Shown piece after piece: positions 1 through 12,282 of a stretch of DNA of 64,000 nucleotides (position 1 is its first letter; each line of letters begins with the position of its first letter). Below the pieces are notes generated by a model. It searched no databases. It saw only the letters and a list, made by a program, of their open reading frames with translations, and was not told where the DNA came from. Source of the DNA: Euryodendron excelsum (Eukaryota > Streptophyta > Magnoliopsida > Ericales > Pentaphylacaceae); NCBI GenBank assembly GCA_033060915.1, contig CM065378.1, forward strand, positions 58,023,501-58,087,500, written 5' to 3'. Position numbers and translations under genes: made by a program.

Positions 1-1891
1 TATATATATATATATAAAATATGATTGAAAAATTTATCTTGAAAATTTTAAGGTTTAAAAATTTGTATTTAGAAATTCGAACACTAAAAGTTCAAAAGTC
101 AAAATAATTTATAGTTAATAACTAAGTATTTTTTTTTTATAGTTAACAACTAAAAGTTAACAACTAAGTATTTTTTTTTTCTTTATAACTTCCATAGTTA
201 AAAATAATTTATAGTTTGACAAATGTTTTTCAAATGACCTGAGATGACAAAAAAATAAAACTTAAATAAATGAATTATTTATGGTATACCTGAATTAGAT
301 AAAACTAATCTAAATGTGATCATATTTTAAGCCAAAACTTAGGTTATTTTTCTTGTTTATTTGTTGCATTTTGAAATTCTCATGCTATGGGTTCACTTTA
401 GGTTATTTTCATTAGGAAATACACACAAAAATAATTGTTTGACTTTTTTTTTCAATGAATTAAAGTGGGCATTTTTAGCGTGGAGTATTTACAAGATATT
501 CATGCATTAGTTTCCTTTAAAAAAAGTCTTGGAAGAAGTCGATATTCTCGAGTCTTATTACTTTGAGTTTTTTTTTTCCAAAATCAGAGTCTTTGCAAAA
601 AATAATTCCCTATCCTTTTTTTTTTTGATCGCCTATCTAACAATCTTTTAAATTTAATTTTTATTATAACATTATTAGTGCCACATATGTTGTTTTAATG
701 TAAAGCATATTGCCAATCGGAATTTATTAATATAATGAAACTAATAAATATAAATATATAAACAAATATTCGGTGATATCATGCATCCTCTTTTTATCAA
801 ACACTTGCCAAACGAAAATTGTTTGGTTAGGAAGTCAGGAAGAAAAGGAATCAGAAGCAAACCCTCGATCCCTAATTGAGAAATTGGTGAAGAACTCATT
901 CAATGCCATGAATGGTGATCTCGTATGACTGCCCCTTTGATTGGATGCAACACCAGCCTTTGGCTAAATCCATCACCAATGGTTGTAAAGCTTCATTGCA
1001 AGCCCTTCTTAAGCTGTGAATTTTTCTACTCAGTTATAATTCCAGTTGTCTTGTTTATTTTATCATTACTACGTATCAAATTGAATGACAAATATCACCT
1101 TGTTCCCAATTAAATTATTGAAAACTATCAACTATTGCTCTTAAATTATTAGAGCAATGACATAGTCATTTTCAGGAGCAGAGGCACGTGTGCAAGAGGA
1201 TACTTGAGTAGTTGAGTAATTGTTGGTACTTTGTTTATTCAAAATCTAACTATTGAAAACACCATTGATGAGATACTGTATGTAAGGGGTACAAGCAGAA
1301 AGTGTAGCAAAACATAGCAAAACGAAAACACTAGTTTTGACAGAAATACTATGGGGTTTTTGTGGTAATTATAACATTCATCGGCACGACTCATGATAGT
1401 AAACCAGTGGGAGAGAGAGGAATGTTCTTACCTTATCTTATTATTATCCTTTTAATTTTTAATTTTTTTGTAAATCAAAAAGTGCCAACATGTCGGTTTC
1501 TTTCCATCAAAACAACGTAGGTGGCACTAATAATGTTAGAATGAGAATTTTTTTTGAGAGAGTGTTAAAGTATTATTTGGACGAAGTGTTATTTTTGGGA
1601 AAAAAACTCCATTATGTTAAATGCTTTTCCTAAGGAAATAAAACTGTAATAACTCCACCACAGCAAGGGTTTTGTTACCAAGACCCAAATAATTAAAGAC
1701 AACTACTAATATGTGTCCTATTGCAAATGTTAGCAAGACATATAATTAATAAAAACAAAAAACATGTATTAGGAAGTTAGAAACTCTTAACTCTATTGCA
1801 ATTATGAAAAACCATTTGTCATCCTCATGTATGGTAAACTGGAAAGAAATCAAACTTTTCAAATGAACAAATTGTAATGGTATGAGACAAA
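1..1891. other. AT-rich intergenic DNA, no gene seen
   Basis: The stretch opens with a (TA)n run at 1-16 and is AT-rich with many poly-T tracts. Reading frames are short and show no recognisable domain. A roughly 100-base piece around 910-1020 can be read without stops as protein-like sequence but I could not assign it to any family. Confidence 0.6.
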
Positions 1892-2091
1892 GGGCCCGTT
1901 TGTTAATTTTTTTTTATGTTTTTTTATTTTACTTTTTTGTACTATAAGCAAAACATAAAAAAAAAATTTCAATTTTAAAAGCTAAGATTAACATAAAAGC
2001 AAAAAATAAAAAATTTGTCTTTTTCGCATGTATACCAAAAATCCAAACAAAAAAAGTTTAAAATAAATTCTACCAAACCAAATGAACCCAA
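1892..2091. mobile_element. MITE, GGGCCCRTTTGG family
   Basis: The element begins GGGCCCGTTTGTTA and ends in the approximate inverse (ACCAAACCAAATGAACCCA), with a T-rich left half and an A-rich right half that would fold back on each other. Two relatives are in this window, at about 28256-28452 and from 63818 to the right edge, all sharing the ATAAGC-like poly-T/poly-A fold. It is non-coding. I could not fix a target-site duplication, so the ends are good to a few bases. Confidence 0.5.
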
Positions 2092-2366
2092 AAAATTATA
2101 TTGTGACGTAACAAAATGAGGCCTTTTCGTTTAAAAACAAAACATCTATACAGATGAATTTTTTTAATTACAAAAATATCCTTTTGTATTTGATTGTAAG
2201 ACACGAAGAACGGAGAGTAGGTGGGTCATTCTGTGGTGGTGGGGCTGGAGGGGTACAAGAGGCATAGGGACAAGGGGTGGGCACCTGGAGAAATATTATT
2301 GGGTGAAAAAGATGATTATCCTTTTGCTATTCAAAAAATATTATTGTATTTGAAAAATGTTATGTG

Positions 2367-2746
2367 TGTTATAAACTAAATGAATTTGAAGCAAATAAAA
2401 TATTCAAACACAGTATATAATAAAACTAGTTCTTTTGAAACTGTTAAATAATACTTCAATAGTTTTAGAACTATGGGGATAGGTCTTCTTGATCATCCAA
2501 GCATGTATTACTTTCATAAGACAAAATATAAAGACAACAAAAATTTAAATAATTTACCTACACTCTTTACTTTTTTCTTTCTTATCTTTTTCTCTTCTTC
2601 TTTCTCTTCTTTTCTCTCTCTCTCTTCTCTCTCTTCTTTTTCTTTCTCTCTATGCAACTCCTTTTATAGACAAAGAGGTGGAGTTAGTAAGCACTGCTAC
2701 CAACTCCACTTTCGATCAGCCACACTTACCTAATACTTTCATAACA
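2367..2746 (-). repeat. Left LTR (3' LTR of the minus-strand copia element)
   Basis: It aligns with 7447-7805 nearly base for base over the first 100 bases and shares the CT-rich middle (about 2560-2650). The longer left copy has an expanded TCTCTT-type pyrimidine tract. It ends CATAACA at 2746. Confidence 0.88.
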
Positions 2747-4150
2747 CTTCTCCTTGGATGACTGTCACAAGAAATCTTATAAAATCATAGTGAAAAAAAA
2801 ATGGGTGCGCTAAAACAGCCTCGTTAAAACCTTGCCAAGAAAAATCCTTTGGAAAAAAATTTTTGGCGAAGGAAAAATAGTATAGTCTACAACTCCCCCT
2901 CATTCGTACATCTGGTATAAAGTTGAAGTTGAAGTTGATAGCTTCAATTGTAAAGATCTTGGAGACGACGCATGCCAATGTTGTGTACCAATTTCTCAAT
3001 GTTGCAGTTGGGAGTGCTTTAGTAAATAAGTTTACCAAGTTGTCATTTGAACGTATCTTTGATCGAGAATAGTTCGCAACTATCTTGAATAAGTTGGATC
3101 ATAGATTTTAACCAAATGCAATCTCGACTTGCTTCATAAATTGCAATGATCTCAAAATGATTTGAAGAAGTTGCAGTTAATGTCTGCTTCACCGATCTCT
3201 AAGATGTAACAATGTTACCATAAGTAAAAACATATTCAGTTTGAGATCGAGCTTTATGTGGTTTAAAAAGGTAGCCAATGTCTGCATAGCCAATTGCTTC
3301 AGGTTGTGGCTCTTTTGAATAGAGTAAACCCCTATCAGTTGTCTCTCGTAGCTAATGTAGAATATGCCTAATTCCTTTCCAATGTTGTTGAGTTGGTACA
3401 TAACTATATCTTGTCAATACGTTGATAGAGAATGTGATATCAAGTCTTGTACAATTTATAGGAGATATAAGAGCACCGATTGCACTAAGATATGGTACTT
3501 CAGGACCAAAAAATTTGTCACCATCTTCTTGAGAACGAAAATGAGCTATCTTGCTGTACATCAATTGATCAGACATCTATTGGAGAATTTTATGGATGAG
3601 CTTGTTCAATATAACATTTTTCTGTATGTGTCAACTGATGAATAAAATTATTTTTGACAAATGTTTAATCTGCAAGACAAGACAGTAATTTATTCTCCCA
3701 AGGTATTTAAGTTCAAAGTTATTCTTCTCTTCCAAAGACCAATAATATTCAAAATTGCAATAATAAGAAAACCAAATTTCAAAAACAATGTATGGATAAT
3801 TGTACTATTCATATATCTTTCAATCGATATTTATTGGGATAATTGTACTATCTACGTCCAGATTGATATAACCCATATAAGAATTTTCATACATATATCA
3901 TTACGTAATCCACCATATGAATAGACTGTTATACAATCATTAGATGCATATCTAGTTCTTTTGAGACTGATAAACTAATTAATAATATGAATGTAATTGT
4001 ATCCTAAGAGGATAGAATTTCTCATTCTAGTCAATACCAAGTCTTTGCGAGAAACCTTTTGGTACGAGTCGTGCTTTGTATCGCACTATTCTATTTTCTT
4101 ATTGCGCAAATACTTATTTGTATCAAACCGGTTTTACATCTTCAGGTGGG
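2747..4150 (-). pseudogene. Copia reverse transcriptase and RNase H remnant
   Basis: Read on the minus strand, the order from high to low coordinate is that of a copia pol. The start of reverse transcriptase lies near 4140-4000 (KPV.YK then RYKARLVPKGFSQR). The RT tail follows at 3576-3352 (GPEVPYLSAIGAL, then CTRLDITFSINVL). RNase H is at about 3345-3060 (IGYADIGYL, ARSQTEYVFTYGN, KQTLTATSSNHFE). The C-terminal LFTKALPT motif is near 3020. Several stops and frame switches interrupt it, and I could not find the YVDD catalytic motif. Known copia polyproteins have exactly this order, so family assignment is firm although the gene is dead. Confidence 0.82.
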
Positions 4151-4981
4151 TGGACTACTAGTCTGAATACTTTACAGCTTCTGGTATTTAGACTACAGGT
4201 CCGACATTTGCTGGTGTTTGGACTACAAGTCTGATATTTTCATCTTCTGGTGTTTGAACTACAAGTTCAAATACTTTACATTATGCTAATGAGTTTAATT
4301 CTAACTCAGTAATTTCTTTTCATTTTGATCGATCATATTATCGACATTTTGTCGACTATCTGTGGTTTAGTCTCTGCATTACATCTGGTAATTGCAAGAG
4401 TCACTTTAAATAGGAATATGTTGGCAACAACAATGTTATTTCTATTCCATCGTTCTCTTGTATTCTCATTATTATTCATTGAGAACTCATTATTTTCAGG
4501 TACCATTTCCTCTGTAAGAGATATATCTTCAGGAAATTTCTCTTTTAGAATTTTTTAACAGGAGTTTCTTAAAAAAGTTTAGATGATTGGGATTTCTCTT
4601 TTGGGGGTTCATTTTCATCTTCAGGAAATTGCTCTTCAGGAGTTCCTTCTTCAATAAGGTACTCATTTTGTTATGCTTTCCTATTTCTGAGAGTTTAATT
4701 TTTGCACTGACATTCCTCTCACGCTTTAAGCGCTTTAAAATTATATGATATTATATGAACATATGATTCTACACGGACATCAACATATTGTCCTACACGG
4801 ACATTAATATGTGCTATAGTATTAACAGCTGGTATCGATATGATTTGATTATCGTCTTTGTGTCGGTGAATGCTTCAGGCAATTGATTTGCAATCATATA
4901 TAAGTAAATAATTTCTTTGCGAACTTTAGATTCACATCGACTTGTTTGAGGTTCGAGGATCACGTTACGTCTTATCTCCTC

Positions 4982-5200
4982 CTAATGGTGTGAAAATTGA
5001 CGCAACATAAAGACTATCCGCAAAATATAAGAGTTAATAGTAAATAAATATGTAACCATTGTATATAAAGATATATTAATATCACAGAGTAAACAAATAA
5101 TGGTTTGGCAAAAAGAATATTCTGATTCTTTAGCGGATATCCATGAAAATTGTGAAGTATTGGATATATCATTGCTGATCCTAGATGACCAAGACAATCA
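4982..5200 (-). pseudogene. Probable copia GAG-pre-integrase fragment
   Basis: On the minus strand a stretch reads as a degraded HLGHPGS-like zinc-binding segment followed by HGYPLKNQNIL-like residues, as found just before integrase in copia polyproteins of this type. It lies at the expected place, upstream of the reverse transcriptase remnant. The frame is interrupted. Assignment rests on short matches and position. Confidence 0.5.
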
Positions 5201-7446
5201 TGCTAAAATATAAAATTCTTTTGAGATCAAATCACTTCTAGTGCATCACTTTAGATGCTGTCACTGCAAGTAATTCATAAATGTTTCTATTGTATTACTT
5301 CAGGTGATTTCACTGTATAAAAACTTCTGGTTTATTACTGTAGATGATCCCTAATATAATGTAACCCAGAAGAAAAGCAACAAGTTTCTCTATTATAGAA
5401 AAGTGTAAAGCAAGATATTTTTATTACTTTCATTATTGTATTCTTTTTCATCATACGCTCCTAGCATAATAGAAATAAAGTAAAAACATCTGTAAGAGTT
5501 GAGCAAATTTCTTGTACTGCTAGTAGAATAAAATGCATCATCAATATAAAGTTTTATTTCTCTTGACCACATTATGTTAGCTTTTATAGAGCATAACTCT
5601 TCTAGAACTTAGCTCGTCTGGAGCCTTCAATCAATTTGTAATTCTTGATATTATTTTAACATTAATTTCAGCTAATGTTAAGTGTACGACATATCAAAGA
5701 GTTGTGTACATTCTCGCAATGTCTGCTAGACATATATCTTTCTCCATTCATATTTGTAATAATTGAAGTATTGGTATGATCCATGCCTTCAAATGCAAAA
5801 TATATATAATGTTTTATTGTCAAAATATTTCTATCGTAGCAGTCTATTGAATATTTCATCATCGTACTACATGTACATGAACATCTTCGTAATTCTTGAA
5901 AGGTTTAATTTTTCTCACATTATTCCACTTCTAGAGGCATTTACAACTTTCAGGGTATCTCCATAATTTCATAATCACATCTATAACAATATTCATGATC
6001 ATCAAATAAAATTACATTCATTTTAGGGAATGATATAAAATTGGTCACATGTATCAGCTAATTATAACACTCGATTGAGTGAGCTACATTACGCTGGATC
6101 CGTACCATTCACTTATCACTTCAGGGATTGATACATATTATAAATTTATATTCTTTTCAGAAAGATGATATAACACTAATGAAAATATAGGAATAAAATG
6201 GAGAACAAAATCAAAATAATGTGGAACTCATAAATAGTACCGTAAATAGTAATGTAAATAGTATGCATGAATAGTAACGTAACTATTTACCCTTATCTTC
6301 TAGTATATTTACACGATGTGCCATTGGAATACAAGTTCTGAATTAACCCTCTTGATATTGCTACTTCTGGAGCACATTCGAGGCATAAAATATAAATATA
6401 TTTGTCTATCATATCTTCATTAGGAAGCTTTCTTCTACATTATTTTCATTGTGGACGTATTTGAATAATAAAAATTGTATTCATTCTTTTATTTGGCAAT
6501 ATTGTACTACATCCTTGTTATTATAACTTTCAGTGCACTAAATCATTGTCTTGCAACTTCAGGTGCATTCAACCATAATCTTGCAACTTCAAGTGCATTT
6601 ATTGATTATCTGGCAACTCTAAGTGCATTAAATCATAATAAGCCTTTTGAAAAATTACAGTCTTGTGGCATTTGTATTTTTCAAACATTCAATGATGACA
6701 TAATGGTAAACAAAATTAGGCAGCGGCCATAACAAACATAGTAAATAATAGCAGCAACATAAATTAAAGCAGTAACAGGCGGCAAGCCGTTTTTATAATG
6801 TAACAATAAGTAAATAAACGTGCATGCAGGCCTTAATAAATATTCTATAGAAGTGCTTGCTTTCTTTCATTGTATTTCTAAAATCATTACTTCTGGAATG
6901 ATCTAAATATAAAATATTTAAAGCAATACATATAATAAAATCTAACAATCATCAGTTAATGATCATGTCAAAACCTCTATCAACATATAAATGTTAGGTG
7001 GATATTATGATAAAAGACTACAGACAAAACTGTGACAAGTATTGCTGTACTATTAATTAAATATTATTTTATATAATTACTATACAATTACTGTTCATGA
7101 ATAGTAGAATTCATTTGATCGATATATATATATATATATATAATATTACTATTTTTGTCTCTATTATAACTTTCAATTCAAACATCAAAATATAGTCAAG
7201 TCACATGTCTATGGAAAACTATTAAAATAAGGATTCCAAATTTATAAATATCATAGGCAAAACATGCAAAATCTGAGAGAAATAAAGTAACAAAGTTTTG
7301 AAATAAATACTATTTATTTTAACAGTTGAACTACTATTCATACTATTCATGCGAATTGAGTAAATAGTAAAAAAGCCAAAATGAAGATAAATTACACATA
7401 AAATGAAGGAAGAACACAAAGCACTTAAAGCATTGTGCTGATAATG

Positions 7447-7805
7447 TGTTATAAACTAAATGAATTTGAAGCAAACAAAATATTCAAACACAGTATATAA
7501 TAAAACTAGTTCTTCTGGAATTATTAAATAATACTTCAATAGTTCTTCTGGAACTATGGGGATAGATCTTCTTGATCACCTAAGCATGTATTACTTTCAT
7601 AAGACAAAATATAAAGATAACAGAAATTTAAATAGTTTAGCTACACTCTTTACTTTTTTCTTTCTTATCTTTTTCTCTTCTTTTCTCTTTCTTCCTTTTC
7701 TTTCTCTCTACGCAGCTCCTTTTATAGACAAGAAGGTGAAGTTGGTAAGCACATGCTATCAACTCCACTTTCGGTCAGCCACACTTACCTCACGCTTTCA
7801 TAACA
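7447..7805 (-). repeat. Right LTR (5' LTR of the minus-strand copia element)
   Basis: This is the partner of 2367-2746, starting TGTTATAAAC and ending CATAACA, followed by the duplicated target atgtg. The copies differ by substitutions and by small indels, including an 11-base TTCTTCTGGAA-like stretch, so the insertion is not recent. Confidence 0.88.
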
Positions 7806-7810
7806 ATGTG

Positions 7811-9430
7811 ATCGTTATATTATCATTCCCTGATAGCTACGTACACTGTAGCGTACGAAATATTCAACATTTTAACTTGATGATAAGTGTAAAGATTAAC
7901 TATTATAATTAAAAAATAAGAAAGTAAAATAATAGTTAAAATAAAGTGCAAGAGTCCTAAATATATATGATTCTTAAAGATTTTACATTATTTTTTGTTT
8001 AGCCGTGTGTGACAGGGGCATGGTGTCTCTTTTCTGGTAAGGTTTCATTGTCTTCACGGAAAAAACTACTATGAGTTCAAGCTGGTGTAATTAATCATTC
8101 ACGAGCTCTTTATTTTTAGATTCTATATATATTAGTCATAAATCGAGGCACACTCTACCATTCAATAAGGTATTGCATGATGATTCTATAATTAAATTTT
8201 TGCTATAAGATTCAATTAGCTAGATCTCAGAGCACGCATTGGTAAAAAAAATGACCAATCTCTTCTTTGATTCAAGTTGACCACCCGATGATCGATGCAT
8301 GTCGAGCTATTTTAATTATCTTTCCAATCTTATTTGGTGAACCCTCTTAATTACTAAGAGGAAGATACTGACATAACGTATGTTTGATATATTATAAAAT
8401 GGACCAATCAAAATGAGAGCTCACAAAAAGAGCCATGAGCTTAATCTCATGACAGGCTTGTTTTTTTTTTTTTTTTAATACTTCTTTTTGTGAACCACTA
8501 CTTAAAAAGTTTTTGACCTTTTCGTTTTTGTTCTTACTCTTATAATTATTATCATTATATGTTAGGATTAGTTAGAGAAGTTTACAAGGAAAGTAACCTA
8601 TTTTTGTTGAAAATTTAGTATAAAAAAATCATAAAAGTTATAAGACACATATTACTAGCAAGTTTATTCCTAACGTTCCCTAAAACTTTTAAGATGTTTA
8701 TACTTCTTCAAAATTTTGAAAAGAATTTGTAAATACTTTAGAAGTTTGATGGAAAATGCTTATGATTGTTTTTTTTTTTTTTAAATTTCAAGAAAGTTTC
8801 GTCCTGAAGGCTGAGACGATTTTCTAAAAATGACAAGTATTCACCATCAAACCAACTCGCTCCTAATCACTATGGTTAATTAGTAGTATATCTAAAGTTG
8901 TAACCTTAAAGCCTGGCCCGAAGACAAGATATATAGAAAAAATAAAAAAAAAATAGTCATCTTTATTTTTTGGTTGCTACAATGGGGTGTGCATTTTCTT
9001 ATTCATTATGTTTTTTTTTTTTTAATTATAAATTTAATGTATAGACTGCACTGACTCAATTGTCTTTGTATGAGCAAATAATAACTCACTCGGCCTTGTT
9101 GGTGGGTTCAGGTCTTTTGGAGCTCAGTAGTAGCTTTGCTTAGTTCATTGCACAAGCTGGGTTTAGCACAGAGCCGCAGAGTTCATCTGGGCCAGTCTGC
9201 CAATGTGTTACCTAACCTGCCGGTCCACAATGAAAACCAGCAGAGCTACATATCATGGATTATTCTGAACCTCAGGAAAACAGGAAAAAAAAATTAAAAA
9301 AACAAAAAGTACCCACCAACAGAATATGCTAACTAGCATATCACATAAAGTGGACTCCAAAATTCGTTATATTTTGAAAATATACGATTAGGTGTTAGCA
9401 AATAAACAGGTGAACTCTAATCTTAAAATA
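7811..9430. other. AT-rich intergenic DNA, no gene seen
   Basis: Only short frames and several poly-T or poly-A tracts (for example near 8461-8477 and 8770-8782) are present. I see no coding, RNA or clear transposon signature. Confidence 0.6.
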
Positions 9431-9590
9431 AATGTCCATACCCAAGTGGTTTAATGGTATTCGCTTGGTTGTTGTAGTGCCTCAGTTGTTCATGTCTTAA
9501 ATTTCACTACGCCTAGTAGTGGATTAATGTAGTAGCTTATTTGTGATTGTTGGGTTTAATAAAGGAGTGTCCAGTATAAAGTATTTTTCT
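9431..9590 (+). mobile_element. Possible tRNA-derived SINE
   Basis: The stretch starts with a polymerase III A-box-like segment (CCCAAGTGGTTTAATGGTA) and about 40 bases later has a weak B-box-like TTGTTCATGTCTTAAATT. A unique body of about 90 bases follows. Plant SINEs have this structure. I did not find a convincing target-site duplication or poly-A/T tail, so the call is tentative. Confidence 0.35.
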
Positions 9591-10799
9591 TAATGTCATT
9601 ATTTCCTATCGATTGGCATTATAAAAAAAATAAAATAAAGATCTTAAACTAGATTGAGTTATTGTAGTCAGAAAATCGTTAAGGATTGTTTTTCCTATAG
9701 AAAAAGAGCAAACTGATTTTCCTTGGCCATACCGTTTAATACTAGTATAAAATGTATAATATAAATCTGTACTAGATAATAAATTTATCCCAACTCCAAG
9801 TAAAAGCTGAGAATAGTAGTCACCTATTGACCTTTCAGTTTGCATATCTAAAACCAGTTTTTTTTTTTCATTATTGGAGTAATATGCTTGGTTATGGTGT
9901 TTTTGACATGTATACACGCTCGCACACACATATTATACTTACCTTCTTCCTTCAATTGAAAGATGTAGATGAACAAATTATCGATGTTTTTCATCAGGTT
10001 TTTGGATTTGTTTCATTTTACCCTTCATAATGGAAAAAGAACGTAGATAAAGAGTAGATCAAGTCGCTCTCAAGTTCAAGTTCAAGTCCAAGCCTATTCT
10101 TAGAGTCGCGGATAGGGATTGGGCCTAACTTTTTAACCAAACCGCCCAAGAGGCAGGAGCCCAACAAGCCTGGCCTGATCCTCACGAGCCCAAACCCGAA
10201 CCAGAATGGGCCAGGCCAAATTACATCCCTGGCATCTACATTTGTTCTATAAAGTGGTGGGTCGGTGATAGTGGTGAGGGTTTTTTGCGTTGGCAAAAAC
10301 GGAAATGTGTTTCTGGTGGACTGAGAACTCTTGCAATGTTTTTTTTCTAAAATTTTGACCAGAGTTTATTTTTTATTTTAAGAAATAAGGGTAAAAATGT
10401 TTTTTAACCATTTCGGTCCCCTCTGCTTTTTGCTTAAAAAAACTCTCACCAGAGGAGGACCAAAAAAAAAAAAAAAAAAAAAACATTTACTATTCATTAT
10501 GCTTAAGGAGTTTACTCATTTCTTTTATTTTTATTTTTTTTGGAATAAGTTTAAAACACACCTTCAAGACATATCTTACTTACCAAACTAAAAAAAAGAA
10601 AAAATTCACCATATAGTTTATTTGTTTTTGTTTACTTTATATTTTTCATAACAAGAAAGAATTTCAAAACGACCTCCAAGTGGTTTTACATTCAAAGGTG
10701 CGTGGTGGGGAGTGGGGATAGAACTTCTAATTAGTAAAATTAATTAATTGCTTATCATTATTTTCGTATTAAATTACTTCTTTGTTGTAAATTAATAGC
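9591..10799. other. Intergenic DNA with a GC-richer repeat patch
   Basis: Between about 10060 and 10240 the base composition becomes GC-richer with GGGCCT/GAGCCC words and short repeats (AAGTTCAAGTTC), suggesting the end of a degraded hAT-type element. A 20-base poly-A run follows at about 10463-10482. No gene is seen. Confidence 0.45.
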
Positions 10800-11178
10800 T
10801 CAACAATACATAATTAGAGAGTCAAGAGAGAGAGAGAGAGAGATAGATAGGGAGGGGTCGTCAAATCGAGTGGCGAAGGGGGTTGGGTTTCTTCTTTTTA
10901 TTTTGTGGTCGCGAAGAGGGTTTGAGAGAAAAGAAATACGAAAACAAAACCAAAACCAAAACCAAAACCAGAGAGAGAGAGAGAGGAGACGACAAACCTG
11001 AAGCTAAGACAGTACTGCAAGCCAAAAGCTCATACTCCGAAGAAAAATTCATTCTTCTGTTTGTGTACTATACCCTGTATCTCAGTCTCTCTTTCTTGCT
11101 GTTGTGTGTTTATCTCATCCTTATCTTGACCGATGGATCCATTGGATTTGGTTTCTTCAATCATAGAGCTCTGCAAAG
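10800..11178 (+). other. 5' untranslated exon of the CID7-like gene
   Basis: The GA- and AAAACC-rich leader (GA run about 10826-10842, hexamer repeats about 10944-10970) ends at a good donor (AAAG|GTATAT) at 11178. The matching acceptor TTTTGCAG is at 12157-12164. The left edge is not defined because the transcription start cannot be read from sequence. The exon carries an in-frame ATG at 11133 that opens a short upstream reading frame across the splice junction. Confidence 0.6.
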
Positions 11179-12178
11179 GTATATACATAACATCGTCTTC
11201 ATCATGTTTTACCGCCAGATCTTCTACTTTTTTTTTTTGTTTCCCTTTAGATTATATTTTTTTTCTTTCTACTTTTATGCCTGCTTGATATCTCAAGATC
11301 TGTCAAAATTGGTTTGTTTAAACAAATGCGAGTTTGTGCTTTTCTTTCGCAGTTGTTCTGCCTCTTGATGCTTCATCTTTGTATATGCGTATTTTGTCAA
11401 TCTGATTACGGCAGATACTTGCTGTTAATTTCGATCTTGGATTTTGAGGTTATTATTTATGTTTGATGTGCTCCATTTTATCCTTCTCGATTAAGTTGTT
11501 GTTTTGATTCCTTCCATGGAACGTTGAAATTTAATTCATTGTGGGGTTGTATGAATCTTCAATCCTTGTCTGTGTATTTGGGGTTAGAGCAGTGTTTCTG
11601 GCGATTTATATTAGTTTCAAATTCGTGTTTTTCTGCATCTTTTTCAACTTCCTTTTTGTGGTTATTATCAGTTATAGTTAAAGCGTAATTGAGTATTTAT
11701 TATGGCTTCTCCTGTTTTTAAGTAACTCATTGTATGGACTCAAGGCTTAATATTATAACCTCACTCTCAATTGTGTTGTCAGATGATCTCTTAGGCATGT
11801 TCTGGAATTTCTGTCTATTTAATGGCATGTATTAGCTCTTTGGTATTTATGACCTGCTCTATATACAGCCCCCCTTTGAGTAGTTTGTTTTAGTGTACTT
11901 ATTCTAGCTAGTTAACAGTTCCATATAATTGCTATCAGGGCAGATACATTGAATTTTCGGTTGTTTGTCACCAATGTATTTTTATTTATTTTTTATTTTT
12001 TTTGAGTTGTAAGAAAGATATGCAGTTGCAGGTATTTGTCGTGCTTGAAATGATGGATATTGACTACACCTGTGGCAAGGACTAGATTATGTGCACATGG
12101 TGTATCAATTAATGGTTAGTTTTGCCAGGATGACTAATTCGTTCTCTTAATAATTCTTTTGCAGGATTTGGGTAATAC
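11133..12178 (+). promoter_or_regulatory. Upstream ORF 1 spanning the leader intron
   Basis: From ATG at 11133 the exon reads MDPLDLVSSIIELCK. Splicing 11178 to 12165 adds only GFG before TAA, giving an 18-codon upstream reading frame that forms only in spliced mRNA. If intron 1 were retained the peptide would differ. A second upstream frame starts at 12220 (ATG CAT GTA...) and stops at about 12274-12276, a few bases before the main start at 12283. Such frames commonly lower translation of the main ORF; the regulatory role here is inference. Confidence 0.4.
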
Positions 12179-12282
12179 CCAATCCAACTTCGTGTATCCT
12201 CTCAGTCAGAAGTCTTCTTATGCATGTAAAGTCTTCTTTTTTTCTTTCCCTATTTGAAAACAATAAAAACAAATAGAAGAGA

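Larger units (their letters stand above)
2367..7805 (-). mobile_element. Decayed Ty1/copia LTR retrotransposon
   Basis: Two LTRs of about 380 and 359 bp bound the element. Each starts TGTTAT and ends ATAACA, a perfect 6-bp terminal inverted repeat, and an identical 5-bp duplication (atgtg) flanks both ends at 2362-2366 and 7806-7810. The orientation is minus: a purine tract reading AAGGAGAAG on the minus strand lies inside the left (3') LTR, and a sequence reading TTATCAGCAC, resembling a primer-binding site, lies inside the right (5') LTR. Translating the minus strand between them gives copia reverse transcriptase, RNase H and probable integrase fragments with many stops and frame changes, so the element cannot encode its own proteins. 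The internal region is short for copia, suggesting deletions. Confidence 0.88.

Noticed and set aside
910..1020. Stop-free protein-like stretch (SYDCPFDWMQHQPLAKSI...)
   Set aside because: Too short, no recognised family, no supporting splice structure or neighbouring exons.
9431..9590. A functional tRNA gene
   Set aside because: Only A-box-like and weak B-box-like words are present; no cloverleaf with paired acceptor stem can be drawn.
10883..11368. 161-codon plus-strand frame over the CID7-like leader
   Set aside because: It is generated by purine-rich leader and T-rich intron sequence, and crosses a good splice donor at 11178.
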